DNA of 64,000 bases from Paenibacillus phyllosphaerae (GTDB taxonomy: Bacteria > Bacillota > Bacilli > Paenibacillales > Paenibacillaceae): the NCBI RefSeq assembly GCF_014192105.1, contig NZ_JACHXK010000028.1, positions 1-64,000 on the forward strand, in the 5' to 3' direction. The notes beneath the pieces were generated by a model. The model was not told where the DNA came from, ran no database searches, and saw nothing but the letters and a program-made list of their open reading frames with translations. Below, piece after piece: positions 10,361 to 18,225 of the stretch. Each line of letters begins with the position of its first letter. The first letter of the stretch is position 1. The position numbers and the translations under genes are program-made.

Positions 10361-12883
10361 CTATTTGACTAGCTGACCGCGCGTGACGCCCAGCTGATTG
10401 ATTGCCTTCAGGCTGCGCCATACCTGCGTACCGCTAATGCGGCCGCTCAGCGCATCGCTGTACAGCCCGATTACTTCGTCGACCTTCTCCGCCGACTCCT
10501 CCAGAAACTCGATCCGGAACGATTTGACGCCCATATCGGCGAATTGACGCAAGTATTCCGCACCCGACTGCTCGATCGCATTATATACCGTGTTCCGGCA
10601 ACCTTCATCGACGCGAACCGGGTGGCTCATGCCGATCCGGTCCTGCAGGGAAGCGCGGGACTCCTCGCAAGGGCGGCCGCAGTTCGTGAAGTCGGTCCCT
10701 TCGCTCATGAACGTGCAATAGACGCAATGCTCGGTATGGAACATCGGCAGATGCTGGTGAATGACGACTTCCATCTTCGATGTATCCGAATGGCTCAGCA
10801 AATCGAACATTTGCTGCACGTTCAGATCGTACGATGGCGTTACAAGCTCGCAGCCTGCTTCCGTAAACAGATCGGCCGCTTTATGGTTCGCGATGTTCAG
10901 CGAGAAATCGCCGATAATTCTCGGGAAGTCTTCACCGCCGCGCTCGGCGCGCGCACGCATGTAATAGTAGAGCGCTCCCGTATTGCGCACAAGGACCGCA
11001 TCCGGCTTAAGCTTCAAGATATTCGCATGGTAGCCGTTCTCGTTCGGCATATGGATGCGCGGCGTCGCCAGCGCGATCGGCTTGCCGGCTTTGCGCGCGA
11101 TCTCAATTGCTGCAGGGAACTGCTTGATGAATTCGAAATCCGCATAGATCATGCTGACATCGGTGCGAACGGCCGCTTCCACTTGAGGAAGGGTACGGCA
11201 CAGGACCGTCATTCGCGATGCGGCTGAACCCGTTACCTGCGGCTCGGCCTTCTGCTTCGGCTGATGCGAATCGGCATAGACCTCAACTTCGCGCTTGATG
11301 TACACCGGCGGTTTCGGCCGTTCGCCAGCCAATTGTTCCACCGCAACGCGGCGCATCCGGTTGAGTTCCCGCATCGGCAGGATCAGATCGCCGTGCAAGT
11401 CGGCATGCAGCGATTCCAGCTGATACAGCGTACCGCCCAGACGTCCGAGCTGCTCCTCGAGCAGGGCGTAATCCATCGGCCGCTTCTGCGCAGCCTCCAG
11501 ATCAATCTCCGAGAATACCTCCACCGTCGTACCCTTCTGCACATCTGTCCACCAGGTCTTCAGGGGTTGGCCCAATGTACCCAGTACTTTCACGTGCAGC
11601 GGGAACACCCGGTAGGGCTTGTCCGTCTCGAAGGTTGCGCGAAGCCGCTTGTCAAGCGCAGGATCGCTCGTTTTCCAAATCCGGTCGCCGACATGGACTT
11701 TACGCAGATCGACGTCATTGCGTCCCGGCACAATCTCCAAGATCGTGCCGTTCTGCGCTTCGCCCTCGATCTTCACGCCTTGACGACGCAAATCATAGAT
11801 CCGGCCGCCCTCTTCCTTCTTCGTCGGATCGCCGGCATCGAATACGATCCCGTCGCCCCGCTTAAGCGCCGTCTCGATCCGGCAGACGACCGCGTCACGA
11901 AGCACGCGCTCCACTCGGCCGAGATAAACGCCGCGGCTCTTCGGGAATGTCCCTTCGACAAGCTGCTTGTTATTCGTCCCTTTCAGGAAGCCATGCGTAA
12001 ACCCGCGCGAGAAGCTCTGTTGCAGCTCCTGAATCTCTTCCTTCGATGGTGCGGAACGGTCCCCGTCAAAGTAACGGTCGATCGCCGCGCGATATTTGCT
12101 GACGACGTTCGCTACGTACTCTGGGCTCTTCAGACGGCCTTCGATCTTAAAGGAAGTAACGCCTGCTTCGATCAACTCCGGCATAATATCGATCGCCGCC
12201 AAGTCCTTCGGCGAAAGCAGGTAGGCAATATCACCCATCGGCTGATGCACGCCATCGACCATGAGGTCATACGGGAGACGGCAGGCTTGCGCGCACTCGC
12301 CGCGATTGGCCGAACGTCCGCCCCACATCTCGGAGGTCAGGCATTGACCGGAATACGATACGCACAACGCGCCATGGACGAAAACTTCCATCGGCAGCTT
12401 CGCTTGTTCGCCGATCGTCTTGATCTGCTTCAGGTTGTTCTCGCGGCCGAGCACGACCCGTTCGATATCGAACGGCTTGGTGAACTCCACCGCCTCCGGC
12501 GACGTAATCGTCATCTGGGTGGAGCCGTGAATCGGGAAGTCCGGCGAAATCTCGCGAATGAGCTTCACGAGCCCTAAGTCTTGTACGATTACCGCATCTA
12601 CGCCTGCATCCACGCAAGCATCGATCAGCTGCTTCGCATCCCGAAGCTCGTCTTCGAATACCAGAATATTAAAGGTCAGGAACCCCTTCACGCCATAGCT
12701 GTGCAGGAACGCCATAATCTCCGGCAGCTCGCTCATCTGAAAATTGTTGGCACGCGCACGTGCATTGAACTTCTCCACGCCAAAAAATATCGCATCTGCG
12801 CCGTTAGCAACGGCAGCCCGCATGCATTCCCAATCCCCAGCGGGCGCCAGCAACTCTACATCTGAGCGCACTAATGTCGTCAT
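10361..12883 (-). CDS. Peptidase U32 family protein (RlhA/TrhP-like, long form)
   Basis: A long U32-family protein of 840 residues. It opens with the family start VELLAPAGDWECMRAAVANGADAIFFG and contains the U32 signature around YSGQCLTSEMWGGRSANRGECAQACRLPY, whose cysteines are conserved. A middle DUF3656-like region follows, and a second cysteine cluster occurs near HCVYCTFM...NCGRPCE. Although named as collagenase-like peptidases, U32 proteins such as RlhA and TrhP are prephenate-dependent RNA hydroxylation enzymes (23S rRNA C2501, tRNA U34), which is the more likely role. The ATG at 12883 is preferred over an upstream in-frame TTG; AAGGATGG lies 9-12 nt before it. It appears monocistronic. 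Confidence 0.85.
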   Translation of the reverse strand: MTTLVRSDVELLAPAGDWECMRAAVANGADAIFFGVEKFNARARANNFQMSELPEIMAFLHSYGVKGFLTFNILVFEDELRDAKQLIDACVDAGVDAVIVQDLGLVKLIREISPDFPIHGSTQMTITSPEAVEFTKPFDIERVVLGRENNLKQIKTIGEQAKLPMEVFVHGALCVSYSGQCLTSEMWGGRSANRGECAQACRLPYDLMVDGVHQPMGDIAYLLSPKDLAAIDIMPELIEAGVTSFKIEGRLKSPEYVANVVSKYRAAIDRYFDGDRSAPSKEEIQELQQSFSRGFTHGFLKGTNNKQLVEGTFPKSRGVYLGRVERVLRDAVVCRIETALKRGDGIVFDAGDPTKKEEGGRIYDLRRQGVKIEGEAQNGTILEIVPGRNDVDLRKVHVGDRIWKTSDPALDKRLRATFETDKPYRVFPLHVKVLGTLGQPLKTWWTDVQKGTTVEVFSEIDLEAAQKRPMDYALLEEQLGRLGGTLYQLESLHADLHGDLILPMRELNRMRRVAVEQLAGERPKPPVYIKREVEVYADSHQPKQKAEPQVTGSAASRMTVLCRTLPQVEAAVRTDVSMIYADFEFIKQFPAAIEIARKAGKPIALATPRIHMPNENGYHANILKLKPDAVLVRNTGALYYYMRARAERGGEDFPRIIGDFSLNIANHKAADLFTEAGCELVTPSYDLNVQQMFDLLSHSDTSKMEVVIHQHLPMFHTEHCVYCTFMSEGTDFTNCGRPCEESRASLQDRIGMSHPVRVDEGCRNTVYNAIEQSGAEYLRQFADMGVKSFRIEFLEESAEKVDEVIGLYSDALSGRISGTQVWRSLKAINQLGVTRGQLVK

Positions 12884-13052
12884 GTATGTCAACCATCCTT
12901 CTTTGTACGATTGCTAATCTATCAAGTGTATCAGACGGAAGGCTAGGATTCCACCGTCAGCCATTACCATCCTGTCCAACTATGGGCCGGAACATAAGAA
13001 AAAGCCGCCGCTTCCAGAAAGGATTCTTCCCGAAAACAGCGACTCTACTATA

Positions 13053-14966
13053 TTAAGAGGTAAACATGAAGGACTGAACGGCTTTGTCTGCAATGTCGCG
13101 GTTGAATTGCGTATTGTTCGCGATATTAAACAGGTAGTTCACGATAACCGTGTTGCCATTCTTCTCGAACGCATAGAAAGTTTGCACGAATGGCCAAGAA
13201 TCTTCGCCTGGCTCTTTGAACTCGACTACGATTTTGTATGCTTGCACGCCGTTAATCGTAACGGAAGTTTGTTCTTTCACGCTCGCTTTGGCTGCCGCGT
13301 AATCGGCATCCTGCGAAACCATGCTCGAGATTGCCTGCGTGAATTCGGAAGCGGACAACTCGTTGCCTACTGCATTGATCGTGAAGATGCCAATGCTGCC
13401 GATACCGTAAACAACCGTATCTTCCTCGAAATCTTTCCTAACGCCATACCACGATTGCGGCAGTTCGATCGAATAACCGTACTCTTTGCTTGTCTTGCGA
13501 ACTACCAAGCCTGTCAAATCATCTTCCTCGATCTCGCTAAAGTTCTCTTCAACATATTCCGTCGCGATGCTCAGCGTAGAAATGATTTGTTGGATGATAG
13601 CATCGCCCTTCGCTCCATCTTCAGCCGGGAACATCAGGCTTGCCCAGTACTTGTGGTTCCCTTCGACATAGTACACATCGTAGGACTTGAACCATTCCTT
13701 CTGATCGAAAGTATATTCTGTCGTGAAGACGGACGCTTGACCATTATCGATCGCAACCGTAGACTCTGTCGAGTTGCGGCGGTATTCTGCTACGAAGTTA
13801 TTCTCATAGGCCAGACGCTCTTTCTTCATCCAATCCGATGCTGTCTCGCCGCTCTCGGACGAGTGGACATAGAAGTCCAGGAAGTAGCCGTCTTCGTTGC
13901 CGAACGAAGGAATGTAAGAATCTTCGTCGCGATCCCAACCGACAGGAAGCTGTACCGTCAGGCCGTAATCCAGGTCAGAAGCTACAACATAACCGTCCTT
14001 GACCTTCGTAATGTCTTTGATCGATGCATCGGAGCTGCTAAACGTCAGCGTGAAGCTGTCGAGCACCGTGCTAAAGCTGTTCAGCGCGTCGCGCGTCGCG
14101 GCTTTCACACCGGCAATGATCGTATAGATCTTCGTGTCCTTCTGGATCGCGCGGTACTCCAGGAAGAGGCCATCACGCGTTTTTACTACAAGCTTCTCGA
14201 AATCTTGACCGTTCGTGTTGATCGTCTTCTTCTCGATAACGAACGCATCCGAGCTTGTACGCTCAATCATAAAGGTACGAAGCTCTTCCTTCGTATAAGT
14301 CTCGCCGACATCCTGAACGCCAACCGATAGAATCGCATTCTCGTTAATATCCGACCAAACGACATAGTCGCCGTTGTCGCTTTGCTCAGCCAACGTCAGA
14401 TTGCTCGGGTAGCTCATCGACCAGCCGAAGTAGCTGTCGCCTACTTTGGTCTTGCCGGAGTCGATATTGATTCCGCCTGTCGCAGTGCCTCCGCCCGTAG
14501 TTGTCTCTGCAGCGCCGGCCTTCATGCCAACGATAACGATCTGCTTGCCCGTCGAGCTGATGGCTGCGCCGAACGCTGTCGTGATGACGCGAAGCGGAAC
14601 CATCGTCGTGTTGTTCACTACAGTAGGAGCAACGGCAACAGTCGCCGCCTTGCCGTCTACAACTACGGTCTTGCTGCCGATCGTCAGCACAACCTTCTTG
14701 TTGTTATATGTGAGGGTAATTACTTTCTTATTCAGTGTCAGTCCTGCTCCGAAAGCTTTCGTAATCACGCTAAGCGGAACGAGTGTCGTGCCATTCACGA
14801 CGTAAGGCTTCTGGATCGTGGACGTCGCGCCGTTAATCGTAACGGTAGGACTTCCTACCGTCAGCTGCACGACGACGGTATTATTGGTGGCAGCTCCAGC
14901 CACAGCAGGAATCAGCCCGAGAATCATGCTAACCATAGTCAGCACCACAAGAACGCGTTTCAACAT
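13053..14966 (-). CDS. Secreted copper-amine-oxidase N-domain protein with PsbP-like repeats
   Basis: Mature function unknown. The ATG at 14966, with GGGAGAGG 11 nt upstream, gives a clear signal peptide (LKRVLVVLTMVSMILGLIPAVAGAA). Next come two copies of the copper amine oxidase N-terminal/stalk fold (TVTINGATSTIQKPYVVNGTTLVPL and VVDGKAATVAV...NNTTMVPLRVI), the surface module widespread in Paenibacillus. The rest is about 480 residues of three diverged units, each starting like YGYSIELPQSW, YGLTVQLPVGW or FGWSMSYPSN and resembling PsbP/DUF1795-type folds. No catalytic motif or anchor is visible. It lies 91 nt downstream of the HtrA-like protease gene and may be in its transcript. Confidence 0.75.
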   Translation of the reverse strand: MLKRVLVVLTMVSMILGLIPAVAGAATNNTVVVQLTVGSPTVTINGATSTIQKPYVVNGTTLVPLSVITKAFGAGLTLNKKVITLTYNNKKVVLTIGSKTVVVDGKAATVAVAPTVVNNTTMVPLRVITTAFGAAISSTGKQIVIVGMKAGAAETTTGGGTATGGINIDSGKTKVGDSYFGWSMSYPSNLTLAEQSDNGDYVVWSDINENAILSVGVQDVGETYTKEELRTFMIERTSSDAFVIEKKTINTNGQDFEKLVVKTRDGLFLEYRAIQKDTKIYTIIAGVKAATRDALNSFSTVLDSFTLTFSSSDASIKDITKVKDGYVVASDLDYGLTVQLPVGWDRDEDSYIPSFGNEDGYFLDFYVHSSESGETASDWMKKERLAYENNFVAEYRRNSTESTVAIDNGQASVFTTEYTFDQKEWFKSYDVYYVEGNHKYWASLMFPAEDGAKGDAIIQQIISTLSIATEYVEENFSEIEEDDLTGLVVRKTSKEYGYSIELPQSWYGVRKDFEEDTVVYGIGSIGIFTINAVGNELSASEFTQAISSMVSQDADYAAAKASVKEQTSVTINGVQAYKIVVEFKEPGEDSWPFVQTFYAFEKNGNTVIVNYLFNIANNTQFNRDIADKAVQSFMFTS

Positions 14967-15057
14967 TGTAACAACAACCTCTCCCAAGTCTGCTTATATT
15001 CTCTTCGTCTTGCTTCTGTTTCTATCTCTTGCTGTGCGTTGATTCGTCGCCGTTACG

Positions 15058-16170
15058 TTAACCGGCAACAAGCGTCAGCTTGCGGGTAACGAGCTTCCCG
15101 CCAGATTGCACGAGCACTTCTACCTGCTGACCCGGTAAATAAGCCTTCAAAATCTCATTCACTTCCACCTGCGAGGACACTTGCTGTCCAGCGATGGAAT
15201 ACAGCAGATCGCCTGCCTTGAGGCCGGACTTGACCGCAGCATCGCTAGTGACCGTCTTCACCGTAAGCGGGTCGGACGACGGCAAGCCGACGATCGCAGA
15301 CCAACTCTCTTCCAGCGTAACGCCAAGCGAGGAGCGGTTGACCTTGCCATACTTGAAGAAGTGATTGACGACGTAACGGACCGTATCCGTCGGAATGGCG
15401 AAGCCGAGGCTCTCGATTCCTTCGCTGACGAACTTCAGCGAGTTGATGCCGATAATCTCGCCCTTGAGGTTCACGAGCGGACCGCCGCTGTTGCCCGGAT
15501 TGATCGCTGCGTCCGTCTGAAGCAGCTTATAGTCGGATGCGATGGACCGGTTCATGCCGCTTAAGATGCCGCTGGTGGCCGTATTGCGCAGGCCAAAATC
15601 AGCCGGCGTGCCGATGGCAACTACACCTTCGCCGACTTCCAACTTGAGTGGCACAGCCGCAAAGGTCGCTGCCTTCAATCCGGTAGCTGCGATCTTCACC
15701 ATGGCCAGGTCGCTCTTCTCATCGATGTACACCCGCTTGCCGTCATACTCCTTGCCATCAGCCGTTACCACAATAAAGGAAGTCAGATCCTTCACTACAT
15801 GGGCATTGGTAACGATCCAACCGTCCGATTTCCAAATGACGCCTGTTCCATGGGCCAAAGCGTAACGGTCCTCGTAGCCCGCAGGCTTGCCGATAATGCC
15901 GACTACCGAAGGCGATACTTTGCTAATAACGGCCGGGATGGGATTATAGGCGGTATACGCATAAGTATTGGTCTTTGCGTTATATGTACCGCTCCCTCCC
16001 AATGTCTTGGTGAGCGAGCTGGCTTTAACGTAAACCTCTCCGTTCACCATCTTCGCTTCGAGCGACTGGGCAGGCGCGCTTGCACTGCCTATTCCGACGC
16101 CCATGGTGCCTGCCAGAATCAGTGCTGCCGCAGCTGTTCCCGCCACCGGCCGAAGCCATCTTGTTCTCAC
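15058..16170 (-). CDS. HtrA/DegP-like serine protease with PDZ domain
   Basis: A trypsin-like S1C protease of 370 residues, membrane-bound or exported for protein quality control. It has one N-terminal hydrophobic segment (AGTAAAALILAGTMGVGIG). The catalytic triad is visible as His in TNAHVVKDL, Asp in KSDLAMVKI and Ser in NPGNSGGPLV. A C-terminal PDZ domain follows (LGVTLEESW ... AAVKSGLKAGDLLYSI). The stretch before the protease domain (MVNGEVYVKASSLTKTLGG) resembles the stalk repeats of the neighbouring secreted protein. The GTG at 16170 is chosen because AGGGA lies 7 nt upstream; 17 more in-frame codons exist before it but without a good ribosome site. Confidence 0.9.
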   Translation of the reverse strand: MRTRWLRPVAGTAAAALILAGTMGVGIGSASAPAQSLEAKMVNGEVYVKASSLTKTLGGSGTYNAKTNTYAYTAYNPIPAVISKVSPSVVGIIGKPAGYEDRYALAHGTGVIWKSDGWIVTNAHVVKDLTSFIVVTADGKEYDGKRVYIDEKSDLAMVKIAATGLKAATFAAVPLKLEVGEGVVAIGTPADFGLRNTATSGILSGMNRSIASDYKLLQTDAAINPGNSGGPLVNLKGEIIGINSLKFVSEGIESLGFAIPTDTVRYVVNHFFKYGKVNRSSLGVTLEESWSAIVGLPSSDPLTVKTVTSDAAVKSGLKAGDLLYSIAGQQVSSQVEVNEILKAYLPGQQVEVLVQSGGKLVTRKLTLVAG

Positions 16171-16233
16171 TTCGCGATCCCTCGTTTCTACTTCTAAACT
16201 ACTATTTGTTACTAGAACCAAAGTCGTAGAATT

Positions 16234-16262
16234 AGTGTACTATATTTCTTAAAGTGTAACAA
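16234..16262 (-). promoter_or_regulatory. Candidate promoter of the HtrA-like gene
   Basis: On the minus strand TTGTTA (16262-16257) and TACACT (16239-16234) are separated by 17 nt, about 65 nt before the GTG start. Each box matches consensus in four of six positions. Confidence 0.5.
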
Positions 16263-16478
16263 TTTAATTTAATTTCCAATAATTTAAAATTTTAATGAAG
16301 AAATAGACAGTTCTTCTTAAATTCATGCTATTTTGACACGAAGCGCCAAAGTACGACATACGTTTCAACTCTGTTAGTTATTGAAAAGGACTGCTATGAT
16401 GGCGCTTTTATCTTTTTGCTCATTTATTGTGTGATTTTGCCATTCAGTAGGATGTGCGCTTATCGTCCCTCTATGGTC

Positions 16479-16488
16479 ATGCTATAAT
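16479..16488 (+). promoter_or_regulatory. Extended -10 promoter of the isomerase gene
   Basis: The sequence ATGCTATAAT carries a perfect -10 hexamer (16483-16488) with the upstream TG of an extended -10. The -35 region (TTATCG, 17 nt further up) is weak, as is usual for extended -10 promoters. The start codon is 50 nt downstream. Confidence 0.6.
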
Positions 16489-16538
16489 TTAGAAGCAAGT
16501 TGTAATCACCCTACATATCCAGGAGGTTTTCCTAAACC

Positions 16539-17507
16539 ATGAAACTTGGCGTATTCTCCGTCCTCTTCGCACAGAAATCGTTAGAAGAAACGCTCGACTA
16601 TATTGCCTCGAAAGGTCTGGAAGCGATCGAGATCGGCACAGGCGGCTACCCTGGCAACGCGCATTGCGATCCCGACACGCTGCTGAATGACGAGTCCAAG
16701 CTGCAAGCGTTCAAGGCGGCAGTAGAATCCCGCGGCATCACGATCAGCGCACTGAGCTGTCATGCCAACCCGCTTCATCCGCAAAAAGCGATCTCCAGCG
16801 AGCATGACGCGATCATCCGCAAAACGATCGTGCTTGCAGGCAAGCTCGGCGTACCTGTCGTCAACACATTCTCCGGCTGCCCTGGCGACCATGAGGATGC
16901 CAAATATCCGAACTGGCCGGTAGCGCCATGGCCGAATGACTTCCAAGACATTCTCAAGTGGCAGTGGGAAGAGAAAGTCATCCCGTACTGGAGCGAGATC
17001 GCCAAGCTGGCAACCGAGAACAATGTTAAAATCGGCCTTGAACTGCACGGCGGCTTCTCCGTTCATAGCCCGGCAACATTGCTGCGCCTTCGCGAAGCGG
17101 CAGGCGATGCAATCGGCGCCAACCTCGATCCGAGCCATATGTGGTGGCAAGGCATTGACCCGGTACAAGCGATTCATATCCTCGGCCGTGCCGGCGCGAT
17201 CCACCACTTCCATGCGAAGGACACGACCATTGACCCAGTCAACGTGAACCGTCATGGCGTAACGGATATGCAATCGTATTCGCTGATGCTCGACCGTGCA
17301 TGGCAGTTCCGTACGGTTGGCTACGGCCACGATATGAAAGTATGGTCGGATATCATCAGCGCGCTTCGCCTCGTAGGCTACGACTATGTCGTGAGCATCG
17401 AGCATGAAGACGGCCTGATGTCCGTTGACGAAGGCTTCACGAAAGCCGTTCAGAACCTGCAGCAAGTTCTCATCCGCGAGCCGCTCGGCGAGATGTGGTG
17501 GGTATAA
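16539..17507 (+). CDS. Sugar phosphate isomerase/epimerase (AP endonuclease 2 TIM-barrel family)
   Basis: A 322-residue TIM-barrel protein of the xylose isomerase-like/IolE-IolH superfamily. Metal ligands are visible in LELHGGFSVHSP, NLDPSHMWWQG, HHFHAKDT and SIEHEDG. It starts KLGVFSVLFAQKSLEETLDYIASKG, typical of sugar phosphate isomerases encoded near Gfo/Idh/MocA dehydrogenases, but no such dehydrogenase is adjacent here. The substrate cannot be predicted. AGGAGG lies 12 nt before the ATG. It is a single-gene unit with its own promoter and terminator. Confidence 0.88.
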   Translation: MKLGVFSVLFAQKSLEETLDYIASKGLEAIEIGTGGYPGNAHCDPDTLLNDESKLQAFKAAVESRGITISALSCHANPLHPQKAISSEHDAIIRKTIVLAGKLGVPVVNTFSGCPGDHEDAKYPNWPVAPWPNDFQDILKWQWEEKVIPYWSEIAKLATENNVKIGLELHGGFSVHSPATLLRLREAAGDAIGANLDPSHMWWQGIDPVQAIHILGRAGAIHHFHAKDTTIDPVNVNRHGVTDMQSYSLMLDRAWQFRTVGYGHDMKVWSDIISALRLVGYDYVVSIEHEDGLMSVDEGFTKAVQNLQQVLIREPLGEMWWV

Positions 17508-17533
17508 TCGCCTTGTAAAAGGCAGAACAAAGA

Positions 17534-17577
17534 AACGCCAAGTCCGTAGCGCTTATGCGCTCTGACTTGGCGTTTTT
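17534..17577 (+). terminator. Intrinsic terminator of the isomerase gene
   Basis: AACGCCAAGTC (17534-17544) pairs with GACTTGGCGTT (17564-17574), with an inner GCGC/GCGC stem, and a run of T follows. It lies 27 nt after the stop codon. Confidence 0.92.
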
Positions 17578-17623
17578 GCTTGGGTACAAAGGGAGTGAAC
17601 CTGCACGAGTGGGCAAGAACGCA

Positions 17624-17650
17624 AGAATGCCGCCCGGTCGGCGGCATTCT
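17624..17650. repeat. Perfect 11-bp inverted repeat
   Basis: AGAATGCCGCC and its exact complement flank the 5-nt loop CGGTC. There is no T-run on either side, so it is not a standard terminator. It lies between two convergent terminators and may be an operator-like or structural element, or a relic. Confidence 0.7.
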
Positions 17651-17665
17651 ACGTCTCAGCTATGG

Positions 17666-17710
17666 AAAACCGCCGATGCCATCTGGATCTGATCCAGGGC
17701 ACCGGCGGCT
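17666..17710 (-). terminator. Intrinsic terminator of the small membrane gene
   Basis: On the minus strand a long stem, CCGCCG/CGGCGG with an inner CTGGAT/ATCCAG, is followed by TTTTCC. It lies 25 nt after the stop of the 74-residue gene. Confidence 0.8.
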
Positions 17711-17735
17711 TATGTAAGGTCAATATGTCGGCGGA

Positions 17736-17960
17736 TTAACCCAGCCATCCCTCGAAGACCATTACGTAATCGGAAAATAAGAAAACCGCGGCCGCAACAA
17801 GTGCAAAACCAATTGCAAAGTAGTTCTTGTTACGCGCTTTCAATACACGAACCAAGCCAATCAACACGATGATCGTGAACAGTACCATGACGATATCGAA
17901 CGGATCAAACGTACTGGTCGATGCTGCTGCTTGAGCTGCTTCCTCTGCAAGAAAAAACAT
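17736..17960 (-). CDS. Small two-helix membrane protein (DUF2759-like)
   Basis: A 74-residue protein with two hydrophobic helices (FDIVMVLFTIIVLIGLVRVL and FAIGFALVAAAVFLFSDYVM) joined by the basic turn KARNKN. An AAGGAGG 7 nt before the ATG and a strong terminator downstream show it is a real gene. It recalls the short membrane proteins annotated DUF2759 in Bacilli, but that assignment is from memory and weak. No function is known. Confidence 0.75.
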   Translation of the reverse strand: MFFLAEEAAQAAASTSTFDPFDIVMVLFTIIVLIGLVRVLKARNKNYFAIGFALVAAAVFLFSDYVMVFEGWLG

Positions 17961-18054
17961 AGGGAACCTCCTTATTTTCGCACGTAGCCTATATTAGTTT
18001 ATGTTAGCTTCATAATACCATTGCTGCAAGTCCGAACATAATTTCGCCATAATT

Positions 18055-18078
18055 TTGTCACAATTTACCGTATGACAA
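18055..18078. promoter_or_regulatory. Possible operator: TTGTCA-N12-TGACAA
   Basis: A 6-bp perfect inverted repeat with a 12-nt spacer lies about 150 nt before the nitrite/sulfite reductase gene, just upstream of a TATAAT at 18107-18112. It could bind a nitrogen or sulfur regulator, but it matches no site I can name. Confidence 0.3.
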
Positions 18079-18225
18079 TTTCATTATAACGATTGCCAAT
18101 GCTTCGTATAATAAAGTCTTATTAGTTTCACTAGGTAAAATATGATACGCTTTTTCTAGCATATTCATACCAAATGCGTCGGATTTGCCGCGCGGTATGA
18201 GTCCAGCGATGAAGGGGGCACACAT

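Larger units (their letters stand above)
16171..16538. other. Divergent intergenic region, AT-rich
   Basis: This 368-nt spacer separates the minus-strand protease gene from the plus-strand isomerase gene. It is AT-rich around 16250-16330 and holds the two outward promoters listed separately. I see no RNA gene, large palindrome or repeat in it. Confidence 0.7.

Noticed and set aside
11264-12577. Long open frame on the plus strand opposite the U32 gene
   Set aside because: Arg/His-rich composition typical of the antisense of a GC-rich gene, no ribosome site, no recognisable domain.
18000-18225. S-box, T-box or other riboswitch before the nitrite/sulfite reductase
   Set aside because: No conserved core of any such element is visible; only a short inverted repeat and a -10 box.
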